Source: Pseudomonadota bacterium | Lineage (GTDB): Bacteria > Pseudomonadota > Alphaproteobacteria > SP197 | Direction: 5' to 3' | Assembly: GCA_027592745.1 (NCBI GenBank) | Contig: JAQCLG010000008.1 | Span: 1-47,881 of the forward strand | DNA: 47,881 nt | In this document: piece by piece, positions 15,860 to 24,222 of the stretch | Layout: every line of letters begins with the position of its first letter | Numbering within the stretch: the stretch's first letter is position 1 | Made by a program: the position numbers and the translations under genes | The notes under the pieces: generated by a model | Database searches by the model: none | What the model was told of the DNA's origin: nothing | Seen by the model: only the letters and a program-made list of their open reading frames with translations

Positions 15860-17488
15860 GTCGAAGCTCCAGGAGCGCGTGAGGTTGGCGTCGGCATCGC
15901 TGTCGACGATGGAGCCTGCGATCAGCGATGCCTGGACCGCATCGTCGCTGCCCGAAGCCTCGGCGACGGTCTCGACTTCGGTCTCGGGCCATGCCAGGGG
16001 CTCGCTGGCCGCGACGATCTCGACGCTCTCGGCAACCGTGGCGGTCTCGCTCACCGCGACGGTCTCGACGGCCTCGGCCGGTGCGCTTTCGGGCATGGGC
16101 TCGGAAGCCAGGGCAACCGTCGCCTGATCGGCGCTTGCGGTCAGGTTGATCTCGGAGGCATCGGAATCGAGCGCGGAAATGTCCTGGGGCGCCGTCGCGC
16201 CGATCCGGTCGGGGGTCAGGCGGCCCATGGCCTGGAGCAGGCGATAGACGCCCAGGTATATGTCGTACTGTGCGCCGACCAGGTTGATCTGGGCGTTGAA
16301 CACGTCGTTCTGGGCGTCGAGCACGTTCAGGACCGTTTCCTGGCCGGCATCGCGCAGCCGGACCCGTGCGCCATGGACCTCGATGGCGATGTTCACGGCA
16401 TTTTCCAGCAGCTCGACCCGCTCGCGCGAGGTCGTGTACTGTTCCCAGGCAAGTTCGGTGTCGCGGATCACCACGCGCGACATCGCCGTGCGGTCGTTGA
16501 CCGCCGCGACGTACTGATAGGCCGAGCGGGCGACGCCGGCATCGGTGGCAAAACCGCTGAAGATCTGCCAGTTGGCCTCGACCAGAACGGCGGCGTCGCG
16601 GCGCACGCCTTCGGTGCCGTTGACGTCGTCCTCCCAGTTCAGGCGGCCGACCAGGTCGACCGTGGGATAGTAGCCCGAGCGCGCCGCGATGCGGGCCTCC
16701 TCGGCGAACTGGACGTTGTAGTCGCTGCCATAGCCGCGCGGATTCTCGGCTTCCGCGATGGCGACGGCCTCGGCCAGGGTCGCCGGAATCTCGGCCTCGG
16801 GAACCGGGGGCAGGCTCATCGCCGGAATTACCGGGTCGTGCCCGAACAGGCGGCGGTAGCGGGCAAGCTGCTGGTCGAGATTGCCTTCGAAGGCGACCTT
16901 GCGCTCCTGGGCGATCTGCAGGCGGGTCTTGGCCTGCAGCTCATCGAGCGTGATGCCCGAACCGCGCTCGACACGCTCGGTCTCGAGGTTGAGCTGGGTC
17001 CGGATCACCGACACGTTCTGTTCGGCAAGATCGATCAGGGCGCCGTCACGCAGCACCTCGAGATAGGTGCTGATGCCCTGGAACATCAGGTCCTGCGTCG
17101 TGTTTTCCAGGGTCGCATCGGCGACCTCACTGGAAAGCTGGGCGCTGTCGTAGTTCGACTGCGTGCCCCAGCCGTCGAAGAGGCGCTGGCGCAGCGTTGC
17201 CGTGACCCGGCGGCGCGTCAGGTCGACGTCCTCGCTGTCGGTCGGCGCTTCGGTGTGTTCGTAGCCGACGTCGCCCGACAGGTCGAGGGTCGGCAGGAAG
17301 CCGGCATAGGCCTCGTTGATGGTCTCGTCGGAGGCATAGGCCTGATTGCGCAGGCTGTTGATCTCGGGGCTGTCGGCAAGCAGCACGCTCATCTCGTCGC
17401 TCAGGCTCTGGGCCCGTGCGTGCTGTGCGCCGAGCGCCATGCCCACCACCAGAGCAAGACGCGATACCGACGAAAAACGCAAGGCCAT
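15857..17488 (-). CDS. TolC family outer membrane channel with long acidic C-terminal tail
   Basis: Outer-membrane efflux/secretion duct, 543 residues. A signal peptide (residues 1-27, LALVVGMALGAQHARAQ) precedes two OEP repeats (~30-430), with the TolC-typical SEINSLRNQAYASDETINEA region, TVDLVGRLNWEDD and ETVLNVLDAQNDVFNAQINL. After VYRLLQAMGRLTPDRI, where most TolC proteins end, a tail of about 115 residues follows that is rich in A, S, V, E and D (for example EAVETVAVSETATVAESVE) and ends RSWSFD. I chose the ATG at 17488 because GGGGAG lies 7 nt upstream; a TTG at 17503 is in frame. It is probably the outer-membrane partner of the nearby adaptor and ABC exporter. The stop codon is supplied by a palindromic repeat. 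Confidence 0.92.
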   Translation of the reverse strand: MALRFSSVSRLALVVGMALGAQHARAQSLSDEMSVLLADSPEINSLRNQAYASDETINEAYAGFLPTLDLSGDVGYEHTEAPTDSEDVDLTRRRVTATLRQRLFDGWGTQSNYDSAQLSSEVADATLENTTQDLMFQGISTYLEVLRDGALIDLAEQNVSVIRTQLNLETERVERGSGITLDELQAKTRLQIAQERKVAFEGNLDQQLARYRRLFGHDPVIPAMSLPPVPEAEIPATLAEAVAIAEAENPRGYGSDYNVQFAEEARIAARSGYYPTVDLVGRLNWEDDVNGTEGVRRDAAVLVEANWQIFSGFATDAGVARSAYQYVAAVNDRTAMSRVVIRDTELAWEQYTTSRERVELLENAVNIAIEVHGARVRLRDAGQETVLNVLDAQNDVFNAQINLVGAQYDIYLGVYRLLQAMGRLTPDRIGATAPQDISALDSDASEINLTASADQATVALASEPMPESAPAEAVETVAVSETATVAESVEIVAASEPLAWPETEVETVAEASGSDDAVQASLIAGSIVDSDADANLTRSWSFD

Positions 17489-17603
17489 GGCCGAACTCCC
17501 CAAAAGTCTGGAATGCGGAAGTTACTGCACGCGCCCGCCGAAACCGGTCGAAATCCCAGCGGCGAGCCGGTCGCTGCCGCGCCCCCATACCAGTCGAAGC
17601 CTC

Positions 17604-17638
17604 ATATTAGCACAGCGATGTCGCCGCGCAATGCGACA
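17604..17638 (-). promoter_or_regulatory. Putative promoter and overlapping dyad upstream of tolC
   Basis: On the minus strand, TTGCGC (17626-17631) and TAATAT (17604-17609) are separated by 16 nt, a reasonable sigma-70 arrangement about 115 nt upstream of the tolC ATG. An inverted repeat TGTCGC / GCGACA with an 8-nt spacer (17619-17638) covers the -35 and may be an operator. Nothing else is recognised in the 203-nt gap between ccr and tolC. Confidence 0.4.
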
Positions 17639-17691
17639 ACTGTGCGAATATCGTTACCTAAAGGCCTGATTCCGGCTGGTTTTTCCCCTTG

Positions 17692-18930
17692 TCAGGCGGT
17701 ACGTCCCTGTCCGCTCCCGGTCGCGTTGACCAGGCATGCCATGTTGCCGGCGGGGTGTTTGTTGTCCCGCATCAGCTGGTGGGCGTGGCCGATCTCGTCG
17801 AAGCTGAAGGTCTCCGACAGGCAGGGGTCGATCTTCTTGTCGATCATCAGCTGGTTGACCGCGGCCGCCTGCTCGTCGTTGGAGAGATGGCTGCCCTGCA
17901 GGCGCTTCTGGCGCATCCAGTGGTAACGCAGATCCATGGTGATGTTGTAGCCGGTGGTGCCGGCGCAGATCACGATCATGCCGCCGGTCGCGGCGACGAA
18001 ACCCGAGGTCGGAAGCGTCGACTCGCCGGGATGTTCGAAGACGATCTGCGGCGAGACCTTCTCGCCCACCGCGTCCCAGATCGCCTTGCCGAAGGCGCGC
18101 GCGCCCTTGGCCCAGGTGCCGTATTCCTTGCTCTCGGTGTCGGGCATCTTGCCCCAGTGGTCGAAGTCGTTGCGGTTGATGACGCCGACCGCGCCGTTGT
18201 CCAGGCAGAACTGGCGCTTGGCGTCGTCGGAGACCACCGCGACGGCCTTGCCGCCGAGCGCGCGGGTGATCTGCAGGGCATAGGTTCCCAGGCCGCCGGC
18301 CGCGCCCCAGACCAGGACGACGTCGTCCTTCTGGATCGTGTTGGGCGCCCAGCCCATCAGCATGCGGTAGGCCGTGGAGGCGCACAGCAGGTAGCAGCCG
18401 GCTTCTTCCCAGGAGAGATGTTTCGGCTTGGGCTGGCACTGGTGCGCCTGCGCCTTGGCGAACTGGCAGTAGCTGCCGTAGTTGGTCTGGTAGCCCCAGA
18501 TGCGGGTCGAGTCGGCCAGCATCGGGTCCTTGCCCGAGAGCACCCAGGGATCATCCGGGCGCCACCAGCCCGAATGCACGACCACCTCGTCGCCGGGCTT
18601 CACGTTGGTCACGGCAGACCCGACCTTGAAGACGATGCCGGAGCAGTCCGAGCCGCCGGCATGGAAATCTTCCGATTCGCCGAGGTTCTTCTGGCGCTCG
18701 GCGATAACGTCGACCGGGAAGCCCAGCGCCGCCCAGACGTTGTTGTAGTTGATGCCGGTTGCCATGTTCCAGATCAGCACCTCGTCGGGTCCGATCTGGG
18801 GAACCGGGATGACCTCGCGCTGCCAGGCGCTCAGCGGCTCGCCGAAACGGTCCTGGCGCACCAGGAAGGCATGCATCTTCTCGGGCGCCTCGCCCAGGGG
18901 GGGCATGTCGCCAAGTGCGCAGAGTTCCAT
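17692..18930 (-). CDS. ccr: Crotonyl-CoA carboxylase/reductase
   Basis: NADPH-dependent reductive carboxylation of crotonyl-CoA to ethylmalonyl-CoA, the key step of the ethylmalonyl-CoA pathway for acetyl-CoA assimilation. 412 residues, MDR superfamily. Ccr-specific features are [59 protein letters not shown]-site [21 protein letters not shown] and [19 protein letters not shown]. The first Asn, the Glu of FEHPGE and the His of GHAH correspond to residues known to bind CO2 in characterised Ccr. An upstream in-frame start (19002) is disfavoured because GGGAG precedes the ATG at 18930. It is divergent from a PadR-like regulator; the other pathway genes are not in the window. Confidence 0.95.
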   Translation of the reverse strand: MELCALGDMPPLGEAPEKMHAFLVRQDRFGEPLSAWQREVIPVPQIGPDEVLIWNMATGINYNNVWAALGFPVDVIAERQKNLGESEDFHAGGSDCSGIVFKVGSAVTNVKPGDEVVVHSGWWRPDDPWVLSGKDPMLADSTRIWGYQTNYGSYCQFAKAQAHQCQPKPKHLSWEEAGCYLLCASTAYRMLMGWAPNTIQKDDVVLVWGAAGGLGTYALQITRALGGKAVAVVSDDAKRQFCLDNGAVGVINRNDFDHWGKMPDTESKEYGTWAKGARAFGKAIWDAVGEKVSPQIVFEHPGESTLPTSGFVAATGGMIVICAGTTGYNITMDLRYHWMRQKRLQGSHLSNDEQAAAVNQLMIDKKIDPCLSETFSFDEIGHAHQLMRDNKHPAGNMACLVNATGSGQGRTA

Positions 18931-19052
18931 GGGGGTCTCCCGTAGCGGTGTTGCAGTGCGGTATGGGCGCGAGTTGTCCCCTGATAAGGCAGGTGGCGTC
19001 AAGGTTGGCGAGGCACCGCCGGGTCCGGAAACAACGTGCAGGCGACATGTCG

Positions 19053-19082
19053 TTGTGATGATCCCCGGCGTCGCGGTACACT
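19053..19082 (+). promoter_or_regulatory. Putative sigma-70 promoter for a leaderless message
   Basis: TTGTGA (19053-19058) and TACACT (19077-19082) are separated by 18 nt. Only 6 nt lie between the -10 and the ATG at 19089, so transcription would start at or next to the start codon. No Shine-Dalgarno is seen, which agrees with leaderless translation. Confidence 0.5.
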
Positions 19083-19088
19083 GTTGCG

Positions 19089-19628
19089 ATGCAACGTGAC
19101 CGCACCCTGATGCCCGCCGAGGCCCTGCGTCTGGCCGCGCTCGGCATTCTCGCCGCCCGCGGGAACACGGCCTATGGCGCGCTGGCGACCGAGGTGCGCC
19201 TGTTCACGGCCTCCTTCGGCGGTTCGCCGGTCGATGTCATGGCGTCCTCGATCGAACTGCTGCGCTTCGAGGGGTTGATCGCCGTTGCCGAGAAGGCGGC
19301 CGAACCGGGCGATGCCATCGTCGAGCTGACCTGGGAGGGCAGGGGCGAACTCGCACGCCTGCTCAACGCCCCGCTCAAGCCGACCGGCGCCTATGCCAAG
19401 CTGCTGATCGCCCTGAAGATGCGCTTCCTCCACCTGCTGCCGCCCGAACAGCGCGGCCTGCAGTACGGACTGATGGCCGAGGCGCTGCGCACCGATCTCG
19501 CCCGCCTGCTCGACCTGCGCCAGCGCATGGCCGACGAGCATCCGGATTTCCTGGCCTGGCTCGACCGCGACATCGACCGTGCCCAGGCAGAGCTCGCCTG
19601 GTTCGAGCGGCGCGACACGGCGGAGTAG
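19089..19628 (+). CDS. PadR-like transcriptional regulator
   Basis: 179 residues. The N-terminal ~90 residues resemble a PadR winged helix ([20 protein letters not shown], then [20 protein letters not shown] with a short wing). The C-terminal part is helical and charged like the PadR dimerisation domain ([34 protein letters not shown]). The assignment rests on fold pattern, not a strong motif, so confidence is moderate. It is divergent from ccr with 158 nt between starts, so it is the obvious candidate to regulate ccr (inference). The start has no SD and lies just past a promoter-like -10. Confidence 0.65.
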   Translation: MQRDRTLMPAEALRLAALGILAARGNTAYGALATEVRLFTASFGGSPVDVMASSIELLRFEGLIAVAEKAAEPGDAIVELTWEGRGELARLLNAPLKPTGAYAKLLIALKMRFLHLLPPEQRGLQYGLMAEALRTDLARLLDLRQRMADEHPDFLAWLDRDIDRAQAELAWFERRDTAE

Positions 19629-19634
19629 CTGGCG

Positions 19635-19760
19635 ATGAGACTGTTGATCGTGGTTCTGGCGGTGATGGCGGGCCTGCTCCCTGCCGCCTGCAAGACGCGG
19701 GAACCCACGCAGCCGACCGGCGGTGCCGATGGCACCGCCGTGGAGTCTCCCGACCTCTAG
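19635..19760 (+). CDS. Small lipoprotein, 41 residues
   Basis: ATG follows the PadR-like gene by 6 nt. The predicted product is MRLLIVVLAVMAGLLPAAC, then a short polar tail rich in P, T and G ending SPDL. The hydrophobic stretch and lipobox LPAAC make a convincing lipoprotein signal, so the mature peptide would be about 23 residues with a lipidated cysteine. Function unknown. The stop TAG overlaps the stop of the convergent gene in a shared CTAG. It is probably cotranscribed with the PadR-like gene. Confidence 0.65.
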   Translation: MRLLIVVLAVMAGLLPAACKTREPTQPTGGADGTAVESPDL

Positions 19761-20041
19761 TCCGACGCGCGTTCCGCTCCATTCCGCTGGGCCTGGCCGG
19801 CGCGGCGTTCCTGCGGGCTGATCACGCTTTCCAGGTTGGCCAGGTCGCGGCGGGCCGCAGCGTGGCCGGCCTCGGCGGCGGCGGTCAGGACTGCCCAGGC
19901 GGTTGCCCGATCCGGTTGCCCCAGTTCGCCCAGCGCAAGGGCCCGGCCCAGGGTCGCCAGGGCCTCCAGGTCTCCCGCTGCCGACCGCCGACGCAGGGAA
20001 CTCAGCGCCATGATCCGCTTCTTGTTCGTGGTTTCGCTCAT
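19757..20041 (-). CDS. Small Sel1-like repeat protein
   Basis: 94 residues from the ATG at 20041 (an upstream GTG/ATG-type start at 20074 is in frame). After a basic N-terminus (TNKKRIMALSSLRRRSAAGD) there is one helix pair with the Sel1/TPR pattern (ALATLGRALALGELGQPDRA, TAWAVLTAAAEAGHAAARRD), then a polar tail. It has no signal peptide, so it is probably a cytoplasmic interaction module. Function unknown. It is convergent with the small lipoprotein and shares the CTAG stop overlap. Confidence 0.65.
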   Translation of the reverse strand: MSETTNKKRIMALSSLRRRSAAGDLEALATLGRALALGELGQPDRATAWAVLTAAAEAGHAAARRDLANLESVISPQERRAGQAQRNGAERASD

Positions 20042-20173
20042 GGCCCTGGCTTCCTGATCTGTCGCCACGATCATAGCTTTTGCCTATCCCCGACCCAGGA
20101 AAAAACCGTTGGCCTTTCCACGGTGGCCCGGCAAGACTCGCGGCAATGCAACAAGGTGCGAGGGAGAGAAACC

Positions 20174-21574
20174 ATGCTCAGGAATGTGAAGTACGACGCC
20201 CAGGACCTCTGGCAAAAGGACCACGACCACGTCATTCATCCGTGGACGAATTTCGCCGACTGGGACTCCAAGGGTTCGGACATCATGGCCGAGGCCGAGG
20301 GCATCCACGTCTATGATACCAGCGGCAACAAGTACATCGACGGCATCGGCGGCTTGTGGTGCGTCAACATCGGCTACGGCCGCGAGGAGATGGCCGAGGC
20401 GGTGGCGGAGCAGATCCGCGCCATCCCCTACTATTCGCCGTTCAACCACCTGGGCACGCCGCCCCAGGCGCTGCTGGGCGCCAAGATCGCCGAGCTGACC
20501 CCAGGCGACCTCAACCATATGTTCTTCGGCACCGGCGGCTCGATGGCCAACGACACGGCCATCCGCTTCGTCCACTTCTACTGGAACAACCTGGGCCGTC
20601 CGACCAAGAAGAAGATCATCAGCCGTGTCGATGCCTACCACGGCACGACCTACATGACGGCCGCGCTGACCGGCATCGCCTTCGACAAGATCGGCTTCGA
20701 CCAGGCCGACCATCTCGTCGAGTATGTCGCCTGCCCCTATCCCTACCGCCGCCCCGACGGCATGAGCATCGAGGAATTCGGCGACTGGCTGATCGAGGAT
20801 CTCCGCAAGAAGATCGAGACCGTGGGCGCCGAAAACATCGGCGCCATGATCGCCGAGCCGATCATGGGTGCGGGCGGCGTCATCGTGCCGCCGCCGGGCT
20901 ACCACAAGCGTACCCGGGACCTCTGCGCGCAGAACGACATCCTCTACATCTCCGACGAGGTCGTGACCGGCTTCGGCCGCCTGGGCCACTTCTTTGCCTC
21001 CGAGGCGGTGTTCGACCTAATGCCCGACATCATCACCTCGGCCAAGGGCATCAGCTCGGGCTACCAGCCGCTTTCGGCGACCATCATCAACGAGAAGATG
21101 TACGAGGTGCTCTCCACGCCCCAGCAGGAGGGTGCCCTGTTCACCACGGGCTTCACCTATTCGGGCCATCCGGCGTGCTGCGCGGCGGGGCTGAAGAACA
21201 TCGAGATCATGGAGCGTGAGGACATCCCCGGCCATGTCCGCAAGGTCGGTCCCTACTTCGAGAAGAAGCTCCATGAGCTGGCCGACATGCCGCTGGTCGG
21301 CGAGGTACGCGGCAAGTGTTTCATGATGTGCATCGAGAACGTCGCCGACAAGGCGACCAGGGCGCTCCTGCCGCCCGAGGTCAATGTCGGCGGACGTATC
21401 GCCGCCCATGCCCAGAAGATGGGGCTGATCGTGCGCCCGCTGGGCCATCTCAACATCATGTCGCCGCCGCTGATCATGACCGAAGCCCAGATCGACGAGT
21501 TCGTCGGCATCCTCAAGACCTCGATCGAGAAGACCCAAGACGACCTCGTGCGCGAGAACCTCTGGCACGGCTGA
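20174..21574 (+). CDS. Class III omega-aminotransferase, PLP-dependent
   Basis: 466 residues, fold type I, class III aminotransferase. Landmarks are YIDGIGGLWCVNIGYGREEM near the N-terminus, the phosphate-binding FFGTGGSMANDTAIRF, RVDAYHGTTYMTAALTG, the Asp in ILYISDEVVTGFGRLGHFF, and the Schiff-base lysine in IITSAKGISSGYQPL (around residue 290). Relatives use pyruvate as acceptor with taurine, putrescine, beta-alanine or similar omega-amines; the donor cannot be read here. The start has AGGGAGAG 6-8 nt upstream. It stands alone on its strand and is followed by a GC-rich hairpin. Confidence 0.93.
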   Translation: MLRNVKYDAQDLWQKDHDHVIHPWTNFADWDSKGSDIMAEAEGIHVYDTSGNKYIDGIGGLWCVNIGYGREEMAEAVAEQIRAIPYYSPFNHLGTPPQALLGAKIAELTPGDLNHMFFGTGGSMANDTAIRFVHFYWNNLGRPTKKKIISRVDAYHGTTYMTAALTGIAFDKIGFDQADHLVEYVACPYPYRRPDGMSIEEFGDWLIEDLRKKIETVGAENIGAMIAEPIMGAGGVIVPPPGYHKRTRDLCAQNDILYISDEVVTGFGRLGHFFASEAVFDLMPDIITSAKGISSGYQPLSATIINEKMYEVLSTPQQEGALFTTGFTYSGHPACCAAGLKNIEIMEREDIPGHVRKVGPYFEKKLHELADMPLVGEVRGKCFMMCIENVADKATRALLPPEVNVGGRIAAHAQKMGLIVRPLGHLNIMSPPLIMTEAQIDEFVGILKTSIEKTQDDLVRENLWHG

Positions 21575-21598
21575 GCCCGGACGCGATCGGCTTGACGC

Positions 21599-21630
21599 GG
21601 GAGCCTCCGGCCGCTCGGCCGGGGGCTCCC
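21599..21630 (+). terminator. Terminator-like hairpin after the class III aminotransferase gene
   Basis: A 14-bp stem, GGGAGCCTCCGGCC / GGCCGGGGGCTCCC, with one T-G wobble and loop GCTC, starts about 25 nt after the stop. No U-run follows, so termination may be inefficient. Confidence 0.6.
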
Positions 21631-21753
21631 TGCACAAGGGGCTCGTGCACAACAATTTTTCGTGCCGGGCGCCTGCAGGACCCGGCAACCCTTTTCCTTT
21701 TGCACGGGATGGCCACATGATGGTCCGTGCCCGCACGCTTGCCTCTTGCCCGG

Positions 21754-23334
21754 ATGTTCCTTCGCAGCCCCCTGTCTTTCGCGCTGCTGCTTTGTGCCGG
21801 GTTCGCAATGGCCTCGCCATCGCTGCCGGCCGCCGAAACCGACAACTGGGCGGCGGTCATCGTCGAGGGCCGCACGGCGCTTGAATCGGGCGATGCGGCG
21901 ACCGCCCTGGAGCGTTTCCGTGCGGCATGGACCCTGGCCCAGGGGGCCGGGCACAGCGACTACGACCGTATCGTCTCGCTGACCTCTCTGGGCCTGGCCT
22001 ATGCCGCCCTGGGGCGTTACGACCTTGCCGGCGACTACCACGAACGCTCCCTTGCCCTGCGCCAGAAGGTCTATCCCGAGCAGTCCATGGCGGTGGCGAC
22101 CGGGCTGCGCAACATCGCCGCGGTACGCCAGCGCCAGGGCCAGCTTGCCGAGACCGCCACGCTGTTGCGCCGCGCCCTCGACATCCTGCAGGCGGTGCCC
22201 GAGGAGAGCGCCGAGGACCGTGTCGCCGTCGGCATCGATCTGGCATCGACCTACCACGGGCTCGCCCGCTACCGCGATGCCCTGGCGACCTACGACAGCC
22301 TGGATGCGCAGGCCGCCGAAGTCTCCGTCGCCAAACGCATCAACCTGCTGACCGGCCAGGCCACGGCCCATGCCGCCCTGGGCGATACCCTGGCGGCCGA
22401 ACCGCTGCTGCGCGATGCCCTCGGGCAGGCGCGCGCCGAACTCGGCGCCGGCGATCCGACCACCGCAACCGTGCTCAACAGCCTGGCCGAACTGCTGCGC
22501 AGCACCGGCCGGCCCGACGAATCGATCCCGCTCTACGAGGAAGCGCTGGCGATCCGCGAGCGCGACTACGGCCCCCGGGATCCCCGGGTCGCCCCGATCC
22601 TCAACAACCTGGCGCTGGCCGAACACGAGACCGGCAACACCCTGGCGGCCAGCGAACACATCAAGGTCGCCTTCGAGATCGCGACTGTGGCCTATGGCGA
22701 CAGCCATCCTGCCGTCGCCACGGTGCTGGCGAACCTCGCCGACATCGCCGAGGGTGCGGGCGACCTGCGCACGGCACTGGAATCGAGTCTGGCGGCAGTC
22801 GGCATCCTGGAGGCCCAGTACGGGCCGCAGCACCTGGAGGTCGCGCGACTGAAGAACGCCCTTGCCCGCCGCCTGATCGCGGTCGGCGCGGCCGACGAGG
22901 CGGCAGCCCAGGTCGATGCCGCGCGCGCCGTGCTCGAGGCGCGTTTCGGCCATGACAATCCCGAGGTCGCCGAGGCGATCGGCAACCAGTCCGAAGTGGC
23001 GCGCCTGCGTACCGACTATGCCGAGGCCCTGGCGCTCAACGGCGAGGCGCTGGCGATCATGGAGAAGAGCCTGCCGGGCGACAGCCCGGAGGTGGCGGTG
23101 CTGCTGTCCAACAGGGGCGCCCTGCTGAAGACCATGCGCCGCATGCCCGAGGCCGCGGAGGCCTATGGCGCGAGCCTGGCGATGCGCGAGACGCTGTTCG
23201 GACCCGACAGCCTGCGGCTGGTGCGCACGCTGCGCGACTATGCCTTCGTCCTGCGCCGCTTGCGGCGCGGCGACGAGGCCGCGGTGCTGGAAGAACGCGC
23301 CGCCCGTATCGAGACCGACGGGGCCGGCGTCTGA
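21754..23334 (+). CDS. Secreted tetratricopeptide-repeat protein (kinesin light chain-like repeats)
   Basis: About 526 residues. A signal peptide (LRSPLSFALLLCAGFAMA) precedes a nearly continuous array of ~42-residue TPRs of the kinesin-light-chain type. Examples are SLGLAYAALGRYDLAGDYHE, LNSLAELLRSTGRPDESIPL, LNNLALAEHETGNTLAASEH and LSNRGALLKTMRRMPEAAEA, each followed by spacer wording such as GPRDPRVAPI or GDSHPAVATV. Predicted periplasmic protein-protein interaction scaffold; partners unknown. An in-frame GTG at 21727 is an alternative start; neither has a strong SD. It is convergent with hupE. Confidence 0.85.
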   Translation: MFLRSPLSFALLLCAGFAMASPSLPAAETDNWAAVIVEGRTALESGDAATALERFRAAWTLAQGAGHSDYDRIVSLTSLGLAYAALGRYDLAGDYHERSLALRQKVYPEQSMAVATGLRNIAAVRQRQGQLAETATLLRRALDILQAVPEESAEDRVAVGIDLASTYHGLARYRDALATYDSLDAQAAEVSVAKRINLLTGQATAHAALGDTLAAEPLLRDALGQARAELGAGDPTTATVLNSLAELLRSTGRPDESIPLYEEALAIRERDYGPRDPRVAPILNNLALAEHETGNTLAASEHIKVAFEIATVAYGDSHPAVATVLANLADIAEGAGDLRTALESSLAAVGILEAQYGPQHLEVARLKNALARRLIAVGAADEAAAQVDAARAVLEARFGHDNPEVAEAIGNQSEVARLRTDYAEALALNGEALAIMEKSLPGDSPEVAVLLSNRGALLKTMRRMPEAAEAYGASLAMRETLFGPDSLRLVRTLRDYAFVLRRLRRGDEAAVLEERAARIETDGAGV

Positions 23335-23337
23335 GTG

Positions 23338-23363
23338 CCGGCCGGTACCTGCGCACCGGCCGG
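23338..23363. terminator. Shared hairpin between TPR gene and hupE
   Basis: A 9-bp perfect stem CCGGCCGGT / ACCGGCCGG with an 8-nt loop lies in the 43-nt gap between convergent stops. It is symmetric and without a U-run, and may serve both genes. Confidence 0.55.
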
Positions 23364-23377
23364 TTCGACTCAGCCGA

Positions 23378-23965
23378 TCAGATCACGCCGGCAAGCATGC
23401 CGACGCCGGCCAGCGCCATGACGCTGCCCGCCGAACGCACGGCCCACTGGCCCGTGCGGCGGCTGCCGTAGCCGGCGGCCATGCCGATCGCGATGCCGAT
23501 GCCATGGAGCATGGCGGTGGCGGCAACGAAGCCGGCGGCATAGGTCAGCGCCGAAGCACCTGCGGGAATCTCGGCCCCGTGGGCATGGCCATGGAACAGG
23601 GCAAAGGCGCCAACCAGCGCCATGGCGCCCGCCACCGGCAGGCTCAGGCGCAGGGCGACGGCCGCGCCCAGAACGACGACCGAAAGGGCGATGCCGAGTT
23701 CGACCATCGGCACCTGGATGCCGGCCATGGCAAGGGCGCCGCCACCGGCCATCATCGCGACGAAGGCGAGCGGAACCAGCCACAGCGCCTTGCCGCCGCG
23801 CGCGGCGGCAAACAGGCCCACCGCGATCATCGCCAGCAGGTGGTCGAGACCGAGCAGGGGATGGGTGAAACCGGCGGCAAGACCGCCGTGGGGGCCCACG
23901 CCGGTATGGGCGAAGGCAGGCATGGCCGTTGCTACGAGAGTAGCGGCAACAAGAACGATACGCAT
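23378..23965 (-). CDS. hupE: HupE/UreJ family metal transporter under B12 control
   Basis: 195 residues. A signal-like N-terminus (LVAATLVATAMPAFAH) is followed by about six hydrophobic helices. The family signature is HPLLGLDHLLAMIAVGL after HTGVGPHGG, and a second histidine cluster FHGHAHGAEIP lies at ~120-131. HupE/UreJ proteins are nickel or cobalt permeases. Here a cobalamin riboswitch directly upstream points to cobalt uptake for B12 synthesis rather than nickel for hydrogenase or urease. ATG at 23965 has AAGGA 7 nt upstream. Confidence 0.92.
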   Translation of the reverse strand: MRIVLVAATLVATAMPAFAHTGVGPHGGLAAGFTHPLLGLDHLLAMIAVGLFAAARGGKALWLVPLAFVAMMAGGGALAMAGIQVPMVELGIALSVVVLGAAVALRLSLPVAGAMALVGAFALFHGHAHGAEIPAGASALTYAAGFVAATAMLHGIGIAIGMAAGYGSRRTGQWAVRSAGSVMALAGVGMLAGVI

Positions 23966-24015
23966 GAGAAGTCCTTTCCCGGGGCCCGCCGCCCCGTCGT
24001 TGTGGTCGTGACGCG

Positions 24016-24165
24016 TGACGGCCGGTCTCCTGGCTCGAAGCCTGGCTGTCTGCCTTCCCAGCCCTGGGGCCAGTGGCATCGTGATAGCAAGATTGCTTCC
24101 TACAGTCGCGGGGGCGGCGCCGGAATCGGACCGGCTTCCCGTTTCACCTCAAGGCGAGGCACCGT
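24016..24165 (-). promoter_or_regulatory. Cobalamin (AdoCbl) riboswitch upstream of hupE
   Basis: On the minus strand the leader runs GGTGCC (24163-24158), then AAACGGGAAGCCGGT, CCGATTCCGGCGC, GCCCCCGCGACTGTAGG, a variable stem, GGAAGGCAGACAGCCAGG, and the B12 box GAGCCAGGAGACCGGCC (ending near 24021). Order and spacing of all conserved cobalamin-riboswitch blocks are present. The aptamer ends about 50 nt before the hupE ATG. High B12 should repress hupE. This occupies most of the 257-nt gap between the DUF1028 gene and hupE. Confidence 0.93.
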
Positions 24166-24222
24166 CGCCGCGCTCTGCACGGCGGCCCGTGGGGGGGCAA
24201 GGGCGACCTTTCGGACGGGCGT

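Noticed and set aside
10185-17488. Search for a type I secretion cargo (RTX nonapeptides) in the secretion region
   Set aside because: No GGxGxDxUx-type repeats seen in any real product in the window.
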